64,000 nucleotides of DNA from Verrucomicrobium sp. BvORR106 (GCF_000739655.1 NZ_BATR01000104.1:147722-211721), one strand, 5' to 3'; positions 16,804 to 25,991 are shown, numbered from the stretch's first letter. Program-made: numbers and translations. The notes: generated from the letters alone by a model not told the origin.

Positions 16804-17937
16804 TCAGCTTTCGAGGAACTTCTTCATGCTCATCTTGTCATCGGCGCGGCCGAAGCACTCGTCGCGGGAGATGTAGCCCTGGGAGTACAGCGTCTTCAGG
16901 GAGTCATCCATGGTAACCATGCCGACGGATTTACCCGTCTGCATGATGCCGGGCAGCATGAAGGTCTTGCCTTCACGGATGCAGTTCGCCACAGCCGGAG
17001 TGTTCACCAGGATTTCCAGGGCCATGATACGGCCCTGACCGTCCTGCCGGGGGATAAGTTGCTGCGAAATGATGCCGCGCAAGGACTCGCTCACCATGAT
17101 GCGGATCTGGTCGCGCTGGTCAGAGGGGAACACGTCCAGCACACGGTCCAGGGTACGTGGGGCGTTGCCCGTGTGCAGGGTTCCGAGCACCAAGTGACCC
17201 GTTTCTGCAGCCGTAATGGCCAGGGAAATGGTCTCAAGGTCGCGCATTTCCCCCACCATGATCACGTCCGGGTCTTCACGGAGGGCACCGCGGAGGGCGG
17301 CGGCGAAACTTTGCGTATGGGAGCCCACTTCACGTTGGTTCACGTGGCAGCCTTTGGCTGCGAACACGAACTCGATGGGGTCTTCCAAGGTGATGATGTG
17401 GTCTTCACGTTCCTTGTTCACCTCGTCCACGAGGGCGGCCAGGGTGGTGGACTTGCCGGAGCCGGTGGCACCGGTCACCAGCACCAGGCCGTTGTGATAG
17501 CGGGTCAACGTGCGACAGGTCTCAGGAAGGGCCAGATCTTCAATGGAGCGAATGCTCGTGCTGATGACTCGGAAAACCATGTCAATGCCGAGGCGCTGCT
17601 GCACAACCGAGCAGCGGAACCGGCCATAATTCGGAGAGTAGGCGAAATCCACGTCTCCGCGCTTTTCCAAGGTCTTGATGTGACCGTCGGTGAGGAAGGC
17701 GTAGGCCAGGCGCTGGGCCTCCTCAGCTGTGATGAGGGAGGCGTTGTTCCAGATGGGCTGAAGGGTGCCGTACCGGCGCCACATGGGCGGGGATCCGGTG
17801 GCGAGGTGAAGATCGGAACAGTCGTACTGCTGGGCAAGCTGCAAGTACTCGTCCACGGACGAAAGCGTGGCCACCTTGGGAGATTCATCTTCCACGGAGA
17901 CGGCAACGGCAACGGCTTCTTCTTGGTCTTGACTCAT
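16804..17937 (-). CDS. Second PilT/PilU-family ATPase
   Basis: A 377-aa paralogue of the following gene. It has an acidic N-terminal extension, DCSDLHLATGSPPMWRR (39-55), Walker A GATGSGKST (156-164), ITLEDPIEFV, IMVGEMRDLET and LGTLHTGNA. It ends in KMSMKKFLES. Together the two genes mirror the pilT-pilU pair of other bacteria, where PilU acts only with PilT. The ATG at 17937 overlaps the stop of the upstream small gene by four bases (ATGA), so it is translationally coupled. The frame could extend 37 codons upstream, but that region belongs to the preceding gene. Confidence 0.92.
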   Translation of the reverse strand: MSQDQEEAVAVAVSVEDESPKVATLSSVDEYLQLAQQYDCSDLHLATGSPPMWRRYGTLQPIWNNASLITAEEAQRLAYAFLTDGHIKTLEKRGDVDFAYSPNYGRFRCSVVQQRLGIDMVFRVISTSIRSIEDLALPETCRTLTRYHNGLVLVTGATGSGKSTTLAALVDEVNKEREDHIITLEDPIEFVFAAKGCHVNQREVGSHTQSFAAALRGALREDPDVIMVGEMRDLETISLAITAAETGHLVLGTLHTGNAPRTLDRVLDVFPSDQRDQIRIMVSESLRGIISQQLIPRQDGQGRIMALEILVNTPAVANCIREGKTFMLPGIMQTGKSVGMVTMDDSLKTLYSQGYISRDECFGRADDKMSMKKFLES

Positions 17938-18335
17938 TCGAAAGTTTCTTGCTTCGGGGGTGACTGGAATCGGGACAAATATTGAAGGGCGATCGGCATC
18001 AAGTGTTGTGCGGCAAGGCCGAACAACGGCTCGCGCGCCAAATTCCAAATATTTGACAATAGGAAGCTGGCGAGCGTGCGTTTTCTAGCGGGTTTTGCAG
18101 AAGTGTCACGACTATTCTGCCGGGAGCCAAAAATCATTCGAGTGGCAATAAATCCTGCAACGGCGGCACTGATTATTACGGCGAGCCGATGCTTCTCGAC
18201 GCTCTGCTGAATCAGGTGTCTGGGGTGCCACTGTTCCCGTACCTGAACGATCTCTCCCCCAAGGGAGGCCCGGGCAAGGTCCAGAGAGTGAATCACCTGC
18301 GCTTTTAGCGCTTTCCTGTCTGTCGGGCCAGCCAT
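17934..18335 (-). CDS. Small membrane protein in the YqjK position
   Basis: A 133-aa protein with one central hydrophobic helix (about 52-68, LAVIISAAVAGFIATRMIF), basic flanks and a second weakly hydrophobic segment near the C-terminus. It is not similar to anything I can name. It follows YqjD-like and YqjE-like genes, the position held by yqjK in E. coli. It overlaps the preceding gene by 31 bp and the following PilU-like gene by 4 bp, so it is firmly part of the operon. Confidence 0.75.
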   Translation of the reverse strand: MAGPTDRKALKAQVIHSLDLARASLGGEIVQVREQWHPRHLIQQSVEKHRLAVIISAAVAGFIATRMIFGSRQNSRDTSAKPARKRTLASFLLSNIWNLAREPLFGLAAQHLMPIALQYLSRFQSPPKQETFE

Positions 18336-18715
18336 GCGCGGTCTTTCTTGAATTCGTTAAGGGTGTCTGCGAACCAGCGCATGGAGGATAGGCGCTTGGA
18401 CATGGCCAGGAGGAAGATGAAGGCTACGAGGAGGTTCCCGCCGCCCACGACCGTGGCCGCCTTGAGCCAATGCCAGCCGGATTGCTCCACGAGAAGGCCG
18501 ATCAGAGCGGCCACCAGTAGACCCCAACCGGTGAGTGAGGCGATGCCGCCGACGATAGCGAAGACCAAGGTTCGCAAAACCTGCTGAACAGCCTCCTGGG
18601 CTTCAATCGTCAGCAGCACGCTGCGAGCTTCCAAGTAGGCCGCCAATGACGAGGAGAGTCCCTCCGGTGGATGGGGGGCGGCGGAAGGTTTGGATACCGG
18701 CGGGGCCGTGTCCAT
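18305..18715 (-). CDS. YqjE-like (holin superfamily III, Phage_holin_3_6) membrane protein
   Basis: A 136-aa protein with two adjacent transmembrane helices (about 48-72 and 82-104: VFAIVGGIASLTGWGLLVAA, then a segment with VVGGGNLLVAFIFLLAM). It has an amphipathic N-terminus and a charged tail ending in RQTGKR. The pattern fits the YqjE/holin-X family; despite the name these are ordinary chromosomal membrane proteins. In E. coli yqjE lies behind yqjD, as here. Role unknown, inner membrane. It overlaps the next gene by 31 bp. Confidence 0.82.
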   Translation of the reverse strand: MDTAPPVSKPSAAPHPPEGLSSSLAAYLEARSVLLTIEAQEAVQQVLRTLVFAIVGGIASLTGWGLLVAALIGLLVEQSGWHWLKAATVVGGGNLLVAFIFLLAMSKRLSSMRWFADTLNEFKKDRAWLARQTGKR

Positions 18716-18790
18716 GTAGGAAATGAAAGGGACGTGGAAATGCGGTCCGGCAGACCGTTCTGCCGAACCTGCAGGGAAGAAACTCGGAGA

Positions 18791-19138
18791 TCAGCGCTTG
18801 AAGATGGCACCCAGCACAAATCCCACCCCGAAAGCGGTAAGGAGAGCCTGGAGAGGCTTCTCACGGGCGAATTTCTCCGCTTCTGTAGTGAAATCCTTGG
18901 CCTGAGTGCGGGCTCCATCCCAGGCCTTGCCTGCGTAGTCCTTGAACTCCGCGGCCTTTTCGCCGGCGGCTTCCTTGAAATGTTGCGCCTGGTTTTCGGC
19001 CACGGAGCGGAACTCTTCCGCTTTGGCGGCAGCGGCTGCTCGCAATTCCTCGGCGGCTTTCAGAGCGCTTGCCTTGGCGGAGGCAAAAGGATCGCTGCCG
19101 GGTGCAGCGCCGAAGGTGTCGTTTGGCAGATCACTCAT
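18791..19138 (-). CDS. YqjD/ElaB-like (DUF883-type) C-tail-anchored protein
   Basis: A 115-aa protein: a long Ala/Glu/Lys amphipathic helix (about 20-85, with AAEELRAAAAAKAEEFRSVA), then the short C-terminal glycine-rich membrane segment LLTAFGVGFVLGAIFKR. This matches YqjD/ElaB, tail-anchored inner-membrane proteins that bind ribosomes in stationary phase in E. coli. It is the first gene of the five-gene unit. The ATG at 19138 is preferred over a TTG two codons earlier. It is divergent from asnB across about 197 bp. Confidence 0.82.
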   Translation of the reverse strand: MSDLPNDTFGAAPGSDPFASAKASALKAAEELRAAAAAKAEEFRSVAENQAQHFKEAAGEKAAEFKDYAGKAWDGARTQAKDFTTEAEKFAREKPLQALLTAFGVGFVLGAIFKR

Positions 19139-19335
19139 GGTCAAGAGGGTGGAGGATTGAGTGTAAAAAATCGTGTTGAGGGATTCAACTACAAGATGCC
19201 CGTGAAGCGAGGAAAACTTGATTTACTTTGATACGGGCCTGACAGCCTCGCTGGCCCCTTGTTTCCATTTGCCCGGTGCGGGAGGGCTGGCATACTCCGC
19301 GCTTCCACTTTCATCCTCCTTCCCTTCGCAACAAC

Positions 19336-21270
19336 ATGTGTGGCATCTACGGTTTCGCCGGTTTCAGAGAAGAAAATTTGCTCGACCGGATGGGGAAGAT
19401 CATCCATCACCGGGGGCCGGATGGCCAGGGCCGCTATGAGGCTCCGAACGGCGTGCCGTTCAGCATGGGCATGCAGCGGCTCTCCATCATCGATCTGGAG
19501 GGGGGATGGCAGCCAGTTTACAACGAAGATTCCACGGTGGCAGTGTGCTACAACGGGGAGACTTACAACTACGTGGAACTCCGGCAGGAACTGGTAGCCA
19601 AGGGGCACCGGTTCAGCACCCACAGCGACACGGAATGCATCGTCCATGGCTACGAGGAGTGGGGGATCGAGGGGCTGCTGCGCCGCATGAACGGCATGTT
19701 TGCCTTCTGCCTCTATGACGTGCGCAAACGGGAGTTCTTCATCGCCCGCGACCGGTGCGGGCAGAAGCCGCTCTACTACCACCAGGCCAACGGGCGCTTC
19801 CTGTTTGGGAGCGAGGCAAAGTCTCTGCTGGAGAGTGTGCATGTCACCGCTGAACCCAACCTGGAGGCGATCGACCCGTACCTGACGCTGCGGAATGTTC
19901 CTGAACCGGAGACCATGTTCAAGGGCATCTACAAGCTGCCCACCAGCCACTACCTTCACTACAAGCTGGCGAACAACTCACTGGAGATCCAGCGTTACTG
20001 GGAGGTCCAGTTGCTGGATGCCCGCACTGCCAAGTACAAGAGCGAGGGGGAGTACTTTGAGGCGTTGGAGGAGGTCTTCAACGATGCCGTGCGCCTCTGC
20101 ATGCGCAGTGATGTGCCGGTGGGCGCCTACTTGAGTGCGGGGGTGGATTCATCCCTTACGGTGGCCGCGATGACGAAGCATTCTTCCAACATCAACACCT
20201 ATTCGGTGGGGTTCAACTCACCTGTTGATGAGACGCCTGCGGCGCGTGAAACGGCGGCATTTCTGGGAACCAAGCACCACGAAATCATCTGTCAGCCGGA
20301 AGATTTTGATCTCCTGCCAAAGATCGTCTGGCACATGGACCGGCCTGTGGGGGATGCCTTGCTGATTGCGTTCTACAAACTGGCTCAGGGGGCAAGCAAG
20401 GATCTCAAAGTCGTGCTGGGAGGCGAAGGGGCCGATGAGGCCTTTGCTGGGTACTCGTTCCAGGGCGTGATCACGAAGGTGGAAAAGATGCGGCGGAAGA
20501 TCCCTGGCGTGACCAGCCTCGCCGCCCCGATTTTCGCGGCAACGCCGGCGAGCATCCTCAACAAATTTTTCAAGTTTCCCGCAGATCTGGGCAGCCAGGG
20601 TAAGAAACGGGTGGTGGAGTTCCTGGCGGGATACACCCGTCGGGATCTGAATCACAACTTCAACGCCCTGCGCACGCTGTGGAGCCAAGATGAGCGGCAT
20701 GACGTTTATGCGGACAGCTACAAGCGTCTGGCCACCGATGAGTGGATGGCCAAGGAGAAGGACAAAGACAAGGGCGGGCCGTTCCTGGATCGACTTCTGA
20801 AACTCCAGTATGACGAATGGCTGCAGGACTGGGCCCTGATCCGTCAGGACAAGAACACCATGGCCCACAGCCTGGAATACCGTCTGCCTTTCCTCGATCA
20901 CCGCCTCATTGACCTGGCATTCACCATGCCGGCAGAGATGAAGATCAACAACGGCACGGACAAGTACATCGAGCGGAAGCTGGCGGACAAGATCTTCCCC
21001 GCCCACATCGCGCGGCGGCCCAAGATTCCCTTCTACCTCCCGGTGGAGTACTTCCTGGACAAGCCGCAGTTCCGCAATCTGGTGGCAGAGACGCTGAACG
21101 AAAGCGCTGTGAAACGCCGTGGTTACTTCGAACCTGCCAAGGTCAAAAACCTGGTGGACAACATGAATCGCACCCGTGAGTTCGTGTACTGCAAGCAGGT
21201 GGTGTCCCTGGTGATTCTGGAATTGTGGCACCAGGTGTTTGTGGACAAGAAGTTCTCGTTTGGACGCTAG
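19336..21270 (+). CDS. asnB: Glutamine-hydrolysing asparagine synthetase
   Basis: A 644-aa enzyme making asparagine from aspartate, ATP and glutamine. It starts at the ATG at 19336 because Cys2 (MCGIYGF) is the glutaminase nucleophile. Other class II amidotransferase motifs are HHRGPDGQG and RLSIIDLEGGWQPVYNED. The synthetase domain begins near residue 240, with an ATP PP-loop reading SAGVDSS (267-273) instead of the usual SGG(L/V)DSS, and later GGEGADEAFAGY. The length and C-terminal tail fit the subgroup of AsnB-like proteins often found in exopolysaccharide or peptidoglycan-amidation settings, so the amide acceptor may not be free aspartate. Monocistronic. Confidence 0.92.
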   Translation: MCGIYGFAGFREENLLDRMGKIIHHRGPDGQGRYEAPNGVPFSMGMQRLSIIDLEGGWQPVYNEDSTVAVCYNGETYNYVELRQELVAKGHRFSTHSDTECIVHGYEEWGIEGLLRRMNGMFAFCLYDVRKREFFIARDRCGQKPLYYHQANGRFLFGSEAKSLLESVHVTAEPNLEAIDPYLTLRNVPEPETMFKGIYKLPTSHYLHYKLANNSLEIQRYWEVQLLDARTAKYKSEGEYFEALEEVFNDAVRLCMRSDVPVGAYLSAGVDSSLTVAAMTKHSSNINTYSVGFNSPVDETPAARETAAFLGTKHHEIICQPEDFDLLPKIVWHMDRPVGDALLIAFYKLAQGASKDLKVVLGGEGADEAFAGYSFQGVITKVEKMRRKIPGVTSLAAPIFAATPASILNKFFKFPADLGSQGKKRVVEFLAGYTRRDLNHNFNALRTLWSQDERHDVYADSYKRLATDEWMAKEKDKDKGGPFLDRLLKLQYDEWLQDWALIRQDKNTMAHSLEYRLPFLDHRLIDLAFTMPAEMKINNGTDKYIERKLADKIFPAHIARRPKIPFYLPVEYFLDKPQFRNLVAETLNESAVKRRGYFEPAKVKNLVDNMNRTREFVYCKQVVSLVILELWHQVFVDKKFSFGR

Positions 21271-21332
21271 AGCCCCAGGGGGGCTCGTGGCGTTCAAGAT
21301 GAGGTTGCCAGTTGGCGCTGGTCATTCCCAGC

Positions 21333-21830
21333 CTACTTGCGCGAAACTTCCTCGAACTCTGACTCGACCGCCGCCCAGGTGTTTTTGTCGGAGTCGAACT
21401 GCCACAGCGTGGCCTTGAGTCTGGCTTTGCCCGACTTCCGGCCGATGAGTTTCCATGCTGTCAGCGGCGGGTAGGGTTCTTTGCGGTTCGCAGGCGGAAA
21501 GAAGGTGAGCAGACCGGTGCCGCGGATTTCGAGAAGTTCCGTGTTTTTGGCTTTGGGATCCTTCTTCAAGACAGCAGCGAAAGGGAGCTTGGACTCGGGG
21601 CTGTCCTCATCGTCCTGGCTGTAAATTTCCACGGCCCCGGAGGCGAACTCATTGGCCTCATCGAACTGGTGGAAAACCACCCGGTAGGTGTGCTTCAGCC
21701 CCCCGTTCTCCAGCACCATGGCCGGTGGCTCGGCAGCCTGAAGAGGAGAGGGGACGAGGGTGGCAAGGCTGACAACAATCAACGCCGACAGGAGGATGAG
21801 GCGCGTCAGATGGGACAACAAGCTGCTCAT
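21333..21830 (-). CDS. Secreted hypothetical protein
   Basis: A 165-aa protein starting at the ATG at 21830. Residues 1-32 form a signal peptide (cleavage near LQAAE). The mature part is beta-rich and acidic (AVEIYSQDDEDSPESKLPF, then AWKLIGRKSGKARLKATLW). No family recognised. It is probably periplasmic. It converges on asnB (62 bp between stops) and is divergent from the DUF1549 gene, sharing a 136-bp spacer. Confidence 0.75.
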   Translation of the reverse strand: MSSLLSHLTRLILLSALIVVSLATLVPSPLQAAEPPAMVLENGGLKHTYRVVFHQFDEANEFASGAVEIYSQDDEDSPESKLPFAAVLKKDPKAKNTELLEIRGTGLLTFFPPANRKEPYPPLTAWKLIGRKSGKARLKATLWQFDSDKNTWAAVESEFEEVSRK

Positions 21831-21966
21831 GGCACAGCATGTGGGCAGATGGGCTGGCGGCAAGCAGGATGATGGAAAAATCCCGGAAGAGTGTGGGTGT
21901 CGCCTAATACATCTCGCGCGGCATTCGTTTGGGTGATGCAGTTGTGTTGCTCCATTGAACCACCCT

Positions 21967-23826
21967 ATGCGCTCCTCATTGATGACTCTCTTGGTGGCGC
22001 TCGTGGCCGTGTTTGGCCCGGCGGGTCTCCCCGCCAGTGTGCCGGGGATCATGGTCGCGGCACAGTCCGGCTCGTTCCCGATGACGCCGGAAGCCGTGGC
22101 CGGACGGATTGACCAGGCCATCCTGCAGATGGAGGGAGACATCTGGCGGCAACAAAACGCAAAGGTTGAACCAGCGCAGCGCAAGCCGCTGAAACTGCCT
22201 CCTCAGGTTTCAGACGAGGTCTTCATCCGACGTGCTTACCTGGATCTGCACGCCAGGTTGCCAGATGCCGCTACGGTGCGCTCTTTCCTGGTTAGTACCC
22301 ATCCGCAGAAGCGGCAGGTGCTGGTGGACCGGTTGCTGATGGATCCCATGTCCGGAGCCCGGCGGTTTCTCAGGCTGGCAGATATGCTCCGGGTCAAGGA
22401 CGTGGTTTTGGGGTATCCCATGCGGTCGTATGTGGAGTGGCTGAGGGCGGCTGCAGCGAACGACATGCCCTATGACAGAATGGTCCGAGCCCTCCTGACC
22501 TCGTCAGGCGATGTCGGCAAGGTGCCGGCTGCAGGATTCCTGATGACAGATGGTGGCCTCATGGAGGTGACCATGCAGGAGATTGTGAGGGTGTTTCTGG
22601 ATGAGAACATTCAATGCGCGACCTGTCATGATCACCCCTTCGCGGATACCACCCAGATGCAATATTATCAGCTGGCGGCCTCTCTCACCGGCGTGGAGGT
22701 GACCAAGGGAGTGCCCGGGGCGGTGCAACCGCAGCGCTTGTGGCCGGCTCGTGGGGCAATGGCGGAGCCAGACCGTCTCGTGATGCCGGGCGAGCAACTC
22801 GCGACCCAACCCGCCAAGGCTCGGGTGCCGATCTTTCTCCCCAATGATTACCTTTACCGCGATGGCAAACCTGGTGATGCGGTGAAACCAGGGCTGCCGG
22901 TCTGGACACCCAAGGGTATGGGGGTTCCCAGAGCTTTTGTGCCCGCAACGGGCAGAAATGGGGAGGTGGCAGTCGAGCTGGCGGAGTGGGTGATCGGGAG
23001 CGCCCGCTTTGCCGAAGTGGCGGCGTTGCGGACGTGGCAGGAGCTTTTTGGGCTCCCTGCACAGGCCGCGGATGTCTTGATCAAGGAAGACTTCGCTACG
23101 GGGAAGACAGCGGTGGAGGTTTATCAGTCCCGATCCTGTGAAGGGGCGGGGCCGCGGACTGAGACGGGCGGCTACATGGGATATGGCAATCGTTTTAGCA
23201 CGTTTGTCGGGGATTCTACCAACGAACCCCACAGGCGCTTTACGCAAGTGTTGGCAGCGGAGTTGGTGCGGATGAAGTACAACCTGCGGGAGTTCGAGCG
23301 GGCACTGTGCCACACCCAGGCCTATCAACGTCAGGCGCAGGTGGTCGCGTTGGGGGAGCCTGGCCATGCCTTTTCCCCAGCCTTCCGCCGACTCCGTGCG
23401 GAGACGATTTGGAACAACCTGGTGCTGGTGCAGACGGACGGGGCGGCGGTCGGCAAAGCCCTGCTGAGCCACGAGCTGCCCCAAGTGCCAGAGATTGAGC
23501 ATCCTTCCCGCGCTCTCGGGCGGGCAGATCGGGCTTGGGGGGATGATTCGCTGCGGACCATCACTCATCGTCTGGTGCAGACGTTGATGACAGGGGATAC
23601 GGTAAAGCAGGCGAGTGCCAAGGACGGTCCGCTGGTGCAGCGGCTCAAGAATACGCAGCCTGGAGATCTTGCCGTGGAGGAGGCCTTCCTGGCGGTGCTG
23701 GGCCGCCTGCCCACACACGTGGAGAAGATGAAGACTCTGGACTACTGCCTGGAGAACCTGGGAACTGGGTGGAGTGACACGGTGTGGTCACTGCTCAACA
23801 CAAGTGAGTTTGTGTTCCAGTATTAG
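21967..23826 (+). CDS. DUF1549/DUF1553 domain secreted protein
   Basis: A 619-aa protein with an N-terminal signal sequence (RSSLMTLLVALVAVFG). An N-terminal DUF1549-type domain (about 60-220) has DEVFIRRAYLDLHARLPD, and the heme-like motif CATCHDHPF lies near residue 218. A C-terminal DUF1553-like part follows, with NEPHRRFTQVLAAELV and EEAFLAVLGRLPT. This pair is expanded in Planctomycetes and Verrucomicrobia and is usually encoded next to a DUF1501 protein, which is absent here. It is presumed periplasmic or outer-membrane associated; the role is unproven but often linked to sulfated or complex polysaccharide use. The single CxxCH could bind one c-type heme. Confidence 0.85.
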   Translation: MRSSLMTLLVALVAVFGPAGLPASVPGIMVAAQSGSFPMTPEAVAGRIDQAILQMEGDIWRQQNAKVEPAQRKPLKLPPQVSDEVFIRRAYLDLHARLPDAATVRSFLVSTHPQKRQVLVDRLLMDPMSGARRFLRLADMLRVKDVVLGYPMRSYVEWLRAAAANDMPYDRMVRALLTSSGDVGKVPAAGFLMTDGGLMEVTMQEIVRVFLDENIQCATCHDHPFADTTQMQYYQLAASLTGVEVTKGVPGAVQPQRLWPARGAMAEPDRLVMPGEQLATQPAKARVPIFLPNDYLYRDGKPGDAVKPGLPVWTPKGMGVPRAFVPATGRNGEVAVELAEWVIGSARFAEVAALRTWQELFGLPAQAADVLIKEDFATGKTAVEVYQSRSCEGAGPRTETGGYMGYGNRFSTFVGDSTNEPHRRFTQVLAAELVRMKYNLREFERALCHTQAYQRQAQVVALGEPGHAFSPAFRRLRAETIWNNLVLVQTDGAAVGKALLSHELPQVPEIEHPSRALGRADRAWGDDSLRTITHRLVQTLMTGDTVKQASAKDGPLVQRLKNTQPGDLAVEEAFLAVLGRLPTHVEKMKTLDYCLENLGTGWSDTVWSLLNTSEFVFQY

Positions 23827-23837
23827 GGTGCGCTGGC

Positions 23838-24728
23838 TCACGCATCCGGGTGATTCATGGCGTGGGCATACTCGGGGTAGAGCCTCCGCACACAGTCGGG
23901 ACAGATGCTGTGGGAGAATTCCGCTTCGGTGTGCCGCTGAACGTAGGATTCAATCTTTTCCCAATGGCCATGGCCGTCGTGGATGCTCTTGCAGGAAGCG
24001 CAGATGGGCAACATGCCGCGCAGGACTTTGATCTCGGCAAGTCGTGCGGTGAGTTCGGCTTCGGAATCAGCCAGTTCTTCCTCGAGCCGCTGGCTGTTGA
24101 CGAGCAGGAAGGCCATGCCCATGCCCATTTCCCCGAGGATGGCCCCCAGCACGTAGGGGGCGTGGAAGCCGGGGGCTTCGAAAAGGCCAGCTTGGGGATG
24201 CATGCACCAGAGGACGGCCCTGATGAGCATGACGACCGCAAACGCCGCCATCATGAAGGAGATGGCGCGGTACAAGACCAGGCGCCGGGCGCCAGCGTGG
24301 CGGAGGAACTCCCAGGCCATCTTCAGGCAGAGGCCCGCGACAGCCAAACTGATGGCGAGGTTCCGCAAACTGATGCTGGGCTCTATGAAATAGAACCACG
24401 CCAGGATCCCGGTGACGACAGGTATGAGGAGATAATACGCGCGGCTGGCCGGAACTCCGTCCAGGAATCGTGAGGTGGCTTCCAGGCGAAGCACTGCCGT
24501 GAGGACGAAGAGCGCATTTCCCAGGAGAATGCTGAGGGCTTCGTGGCCGGACAGACGGGCCAGGAGGGCGACGTAGCCGCAGATGGCCACCACATTGCCA
24601 GCCAGCCAGTAGTCAAAGCCGGCATACGTTTTGAGGTGGACCCGGCAGAACAGCAGCACCAGGGCGACAAACCCCACCATGCCGACATGGCAGACGGCGA
24701 TCGTCTTGAGATCCAGACCTTCGAGCAT
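23838..24728 (-). CDS. Membrane sensor-like protein with a four-cysteine C-terminal tail
   Basis: A 296-aa protein from the ATG at 24728. It has about seven transmembrane helices (residues 10-225), a short coiled coil (RLEEELADSEAELTARLAEI), then the tail PICASCKSIHDGHGHWEKIE and SHSICPDCVRRLYPEYA. I know this Cys-rich tail from the ends of many response regulators and sensors in Verrucomicrobia and Deltaproteobacteria. It may bind zinc (CxxC...CxxC). No kinase or cyclase domain is attached, so signal output is unclear. Its stop is 12 bp from the convergent DUF1549 gene. Confidence 0.75.
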   Translation of the reverse strand: MLEGLDLKTIAVCHVGMVGFVALVLLFCRVHLKTYAGFDYWLAGNVVAICGYVALLARLSGHEALSILLGNALFVLTAVLRLEATSRFLDGVPASRAYYLLIPVVTGILAWFYFIEPSISLRNLAISLAVAGLCLKMAWEFLRHAGARRLVLYRAISFMMAAFAVVMLIRAVLWCMHPQAGLFEAPGFHAPYVLGAILGEMGMGMAFLLVNSQRLEEELADSEAELTARLAEIKVLRGMLPICASCKSIHDGHGHWEKIESYVQRHTEAEFSHSICPDCVRRLYPEYAHAMNHPDA

Positions 24729-24764
24729 GAGCAGCGTGGGGGTTGAAGAAGACGGGGGCGGAAG

Positions 24765-24804
24765 AAAAAGGGGGCGGTGACCGTGCTCTGCGGTCACCGC
24801 CCCC
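24765..24804 (-). terminator. Intrinsic terminator of the Gfo/Idh gene
   Basis: A perfect 14-bp GC-rich stem (24770-24783 with 24791-24804) has a 7-nt loop, followed on the minus strand by a T run (A run at 24765-24769). It lies between the Gfo/Idh stop and the sensor gene start, so the two genes are separate units. Confidence 0.9.
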
Positions 24805-24833
24805 ACATGACTGATACGCGCGAAGCGAGCTGC

Positions 24834-25991
24834 CTAGCGGAAGCTCTTCGCGAAGTCGTCCGAAGTGGCCTTGGCGGCGACTTTGGTCTTCTGGAAGGTG
24901 CTGTTCTCGGACTTGTCCTTGAGGATGGTTTCGTAGTCGCTGGCGGCCATTGGCAGCTCAATCGTGGCGTCCTTCCATGTGGATAGGAGAATGGCATTGG
25001 CCAGTTCCACGCTGCGAATGCCTTCCTCAGCCGGGGAAAGGAGTTTCTCACCCTTCAAGATGGCGCCGGCGAAGTTCTGGAGGATCTCTACGTGCTGGCC
25101 ACCAGAGTTGTCCACGGGGATGTCCATGTGCCAGCTTTCCGGCATGGCGAAGGCGGCTTCTGCGGTCATGCAGAATTCACTCATGGGCTGGCGGTTCCGC
25201 TGGAAGTGGATGTGCGTGCCGTCTTTGACGGTCAGGCGGCCCTTCTCAGCCGAGATTTCCAGCACGTTGCGGCCAGGAGCTTCCCCGGTGGAGGTGACGA
25301 AGGTGGCGGTGGTGCCATTGTCGTACTGGAACACGGCGGTGACGTCGTCTTCCACTTCGATTTCATGGAACCGGCCGAACTGGCAGAACCCGCGGACACG
25401 CTGGGGCATGCCGAAGAGCCACTGAAAGAGGTCCAGGTTATGGGGACACTGGTTCATGAGAACGCCACCGCCTTCACCCTTCCAGGTGCCGCGCCAGCCA
25501 CCAGTGGCATAGTAGTAGTTTGTGCGGAACCAGTTCGTCACTTCCCAGTGAACGCGGCGCACTTCACCCAGTTCACCGCTGTCGATCAGGTCCTTGACCT
25601 TCTTGAACACGGCGTTGGTGCGCATGTTGAACATGGCGGCGAAGATCTTCTTCTTGTCCGTGTGGGCGGCGATCAGGCGCTCGCAATCCGCCTTGTGTAC
25701 GGAGATTGGCTTCTCCACCAGGACGTGCAGGCCGGTCTTGAGGGCCTCGATGCCGATGGAGGTGTGGGAGTAGTGGGGGGTGCAGATGAGGATGGCGTCA
25801 ATCTTGCCACTGTGGATCATGGCATTGACGTCGGTGTAGGCGCTTTCACCCTCGAGCAGCTTCGGCAGGGTGCCGACGCTTTCACAGAGGCAGGTGACGC
25901 GCAGGCCTTCCACCTTGCCCGCACGAATATTCGCAAGGTGAGCCTTGCCCATGTTTCCGAGTCCAACGATGCCGAGTCTAACAGTATCCAT
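24834..25991 (-). CDS. Gfo/Idh/MocA-family oxidoreductase
   Basis: A 385-aa NAD(P)-dependent oxidoreductase. The Rossmann motif LGIVGLGNMGKAH is at residues 6-18. EKPISVHKADCERLIAAH is the conserved EKP segment with the catalytic-region lysine. The middle substrate domain contains WRGTWKGEGGGVLMNQCPHN, with the GG..L..Q..H pattern. It acts on a sugar or cyclitol, with the exact substrate unknown. The ATG at 25991 gives the usual short N-terminus. It is divergent from galE across 244 bp and has its own terminator. Confidence 0.9.
   Translation of the reverse strand: MDTVRLGIVGLGNMGKAHLANIRAGKVEGLRVTCLCESVGTLPKLLEGESAYTDVNAMIHSGKIDAILICTPHYSHTSIGIEALKTGLHVLVEKPISVHKADCERLIAAHTDKKKIFAAMFNMRTNAVFKKVKDLIDSGELGEVRRVHWEVTNWFRTNYYYATGGWRGTWKGEGGGVLMNQCPHNLDLFQWLFGMPQRVRGFCQFGRFHEIEVEDDVTAVFQYDNGTTATFVTSTGEAPGRNVLEISAEKGRLTVKDGTHIHFQRNRQPMSEFCMTAEAAFAMPESWHMDIPVDNSGGQHVEILQNFAGAILKGEKLLSPAEEGIRSVELANAILLSTWKDATIELPMAASDYETILKDKSENSTFQKTKVAAKATSDDFAKSFR

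Noticed and set aside
16780..17985. 401-codon plus-strand open frame
   Set aside because: Antisense to the PilT/PilU-type ATPase.
18305..18715. Phage holin, hence a prophage remnant
   Set aside because: The holin-family name applies to ordinary YqjE-like membrane proteins; no other phage gene is near and the context is yqjD-like and pil.
21270..21286. Terminator of asnB
   Set aside because: A 7-bp stem with 3-nt loop but no T run on either strand.
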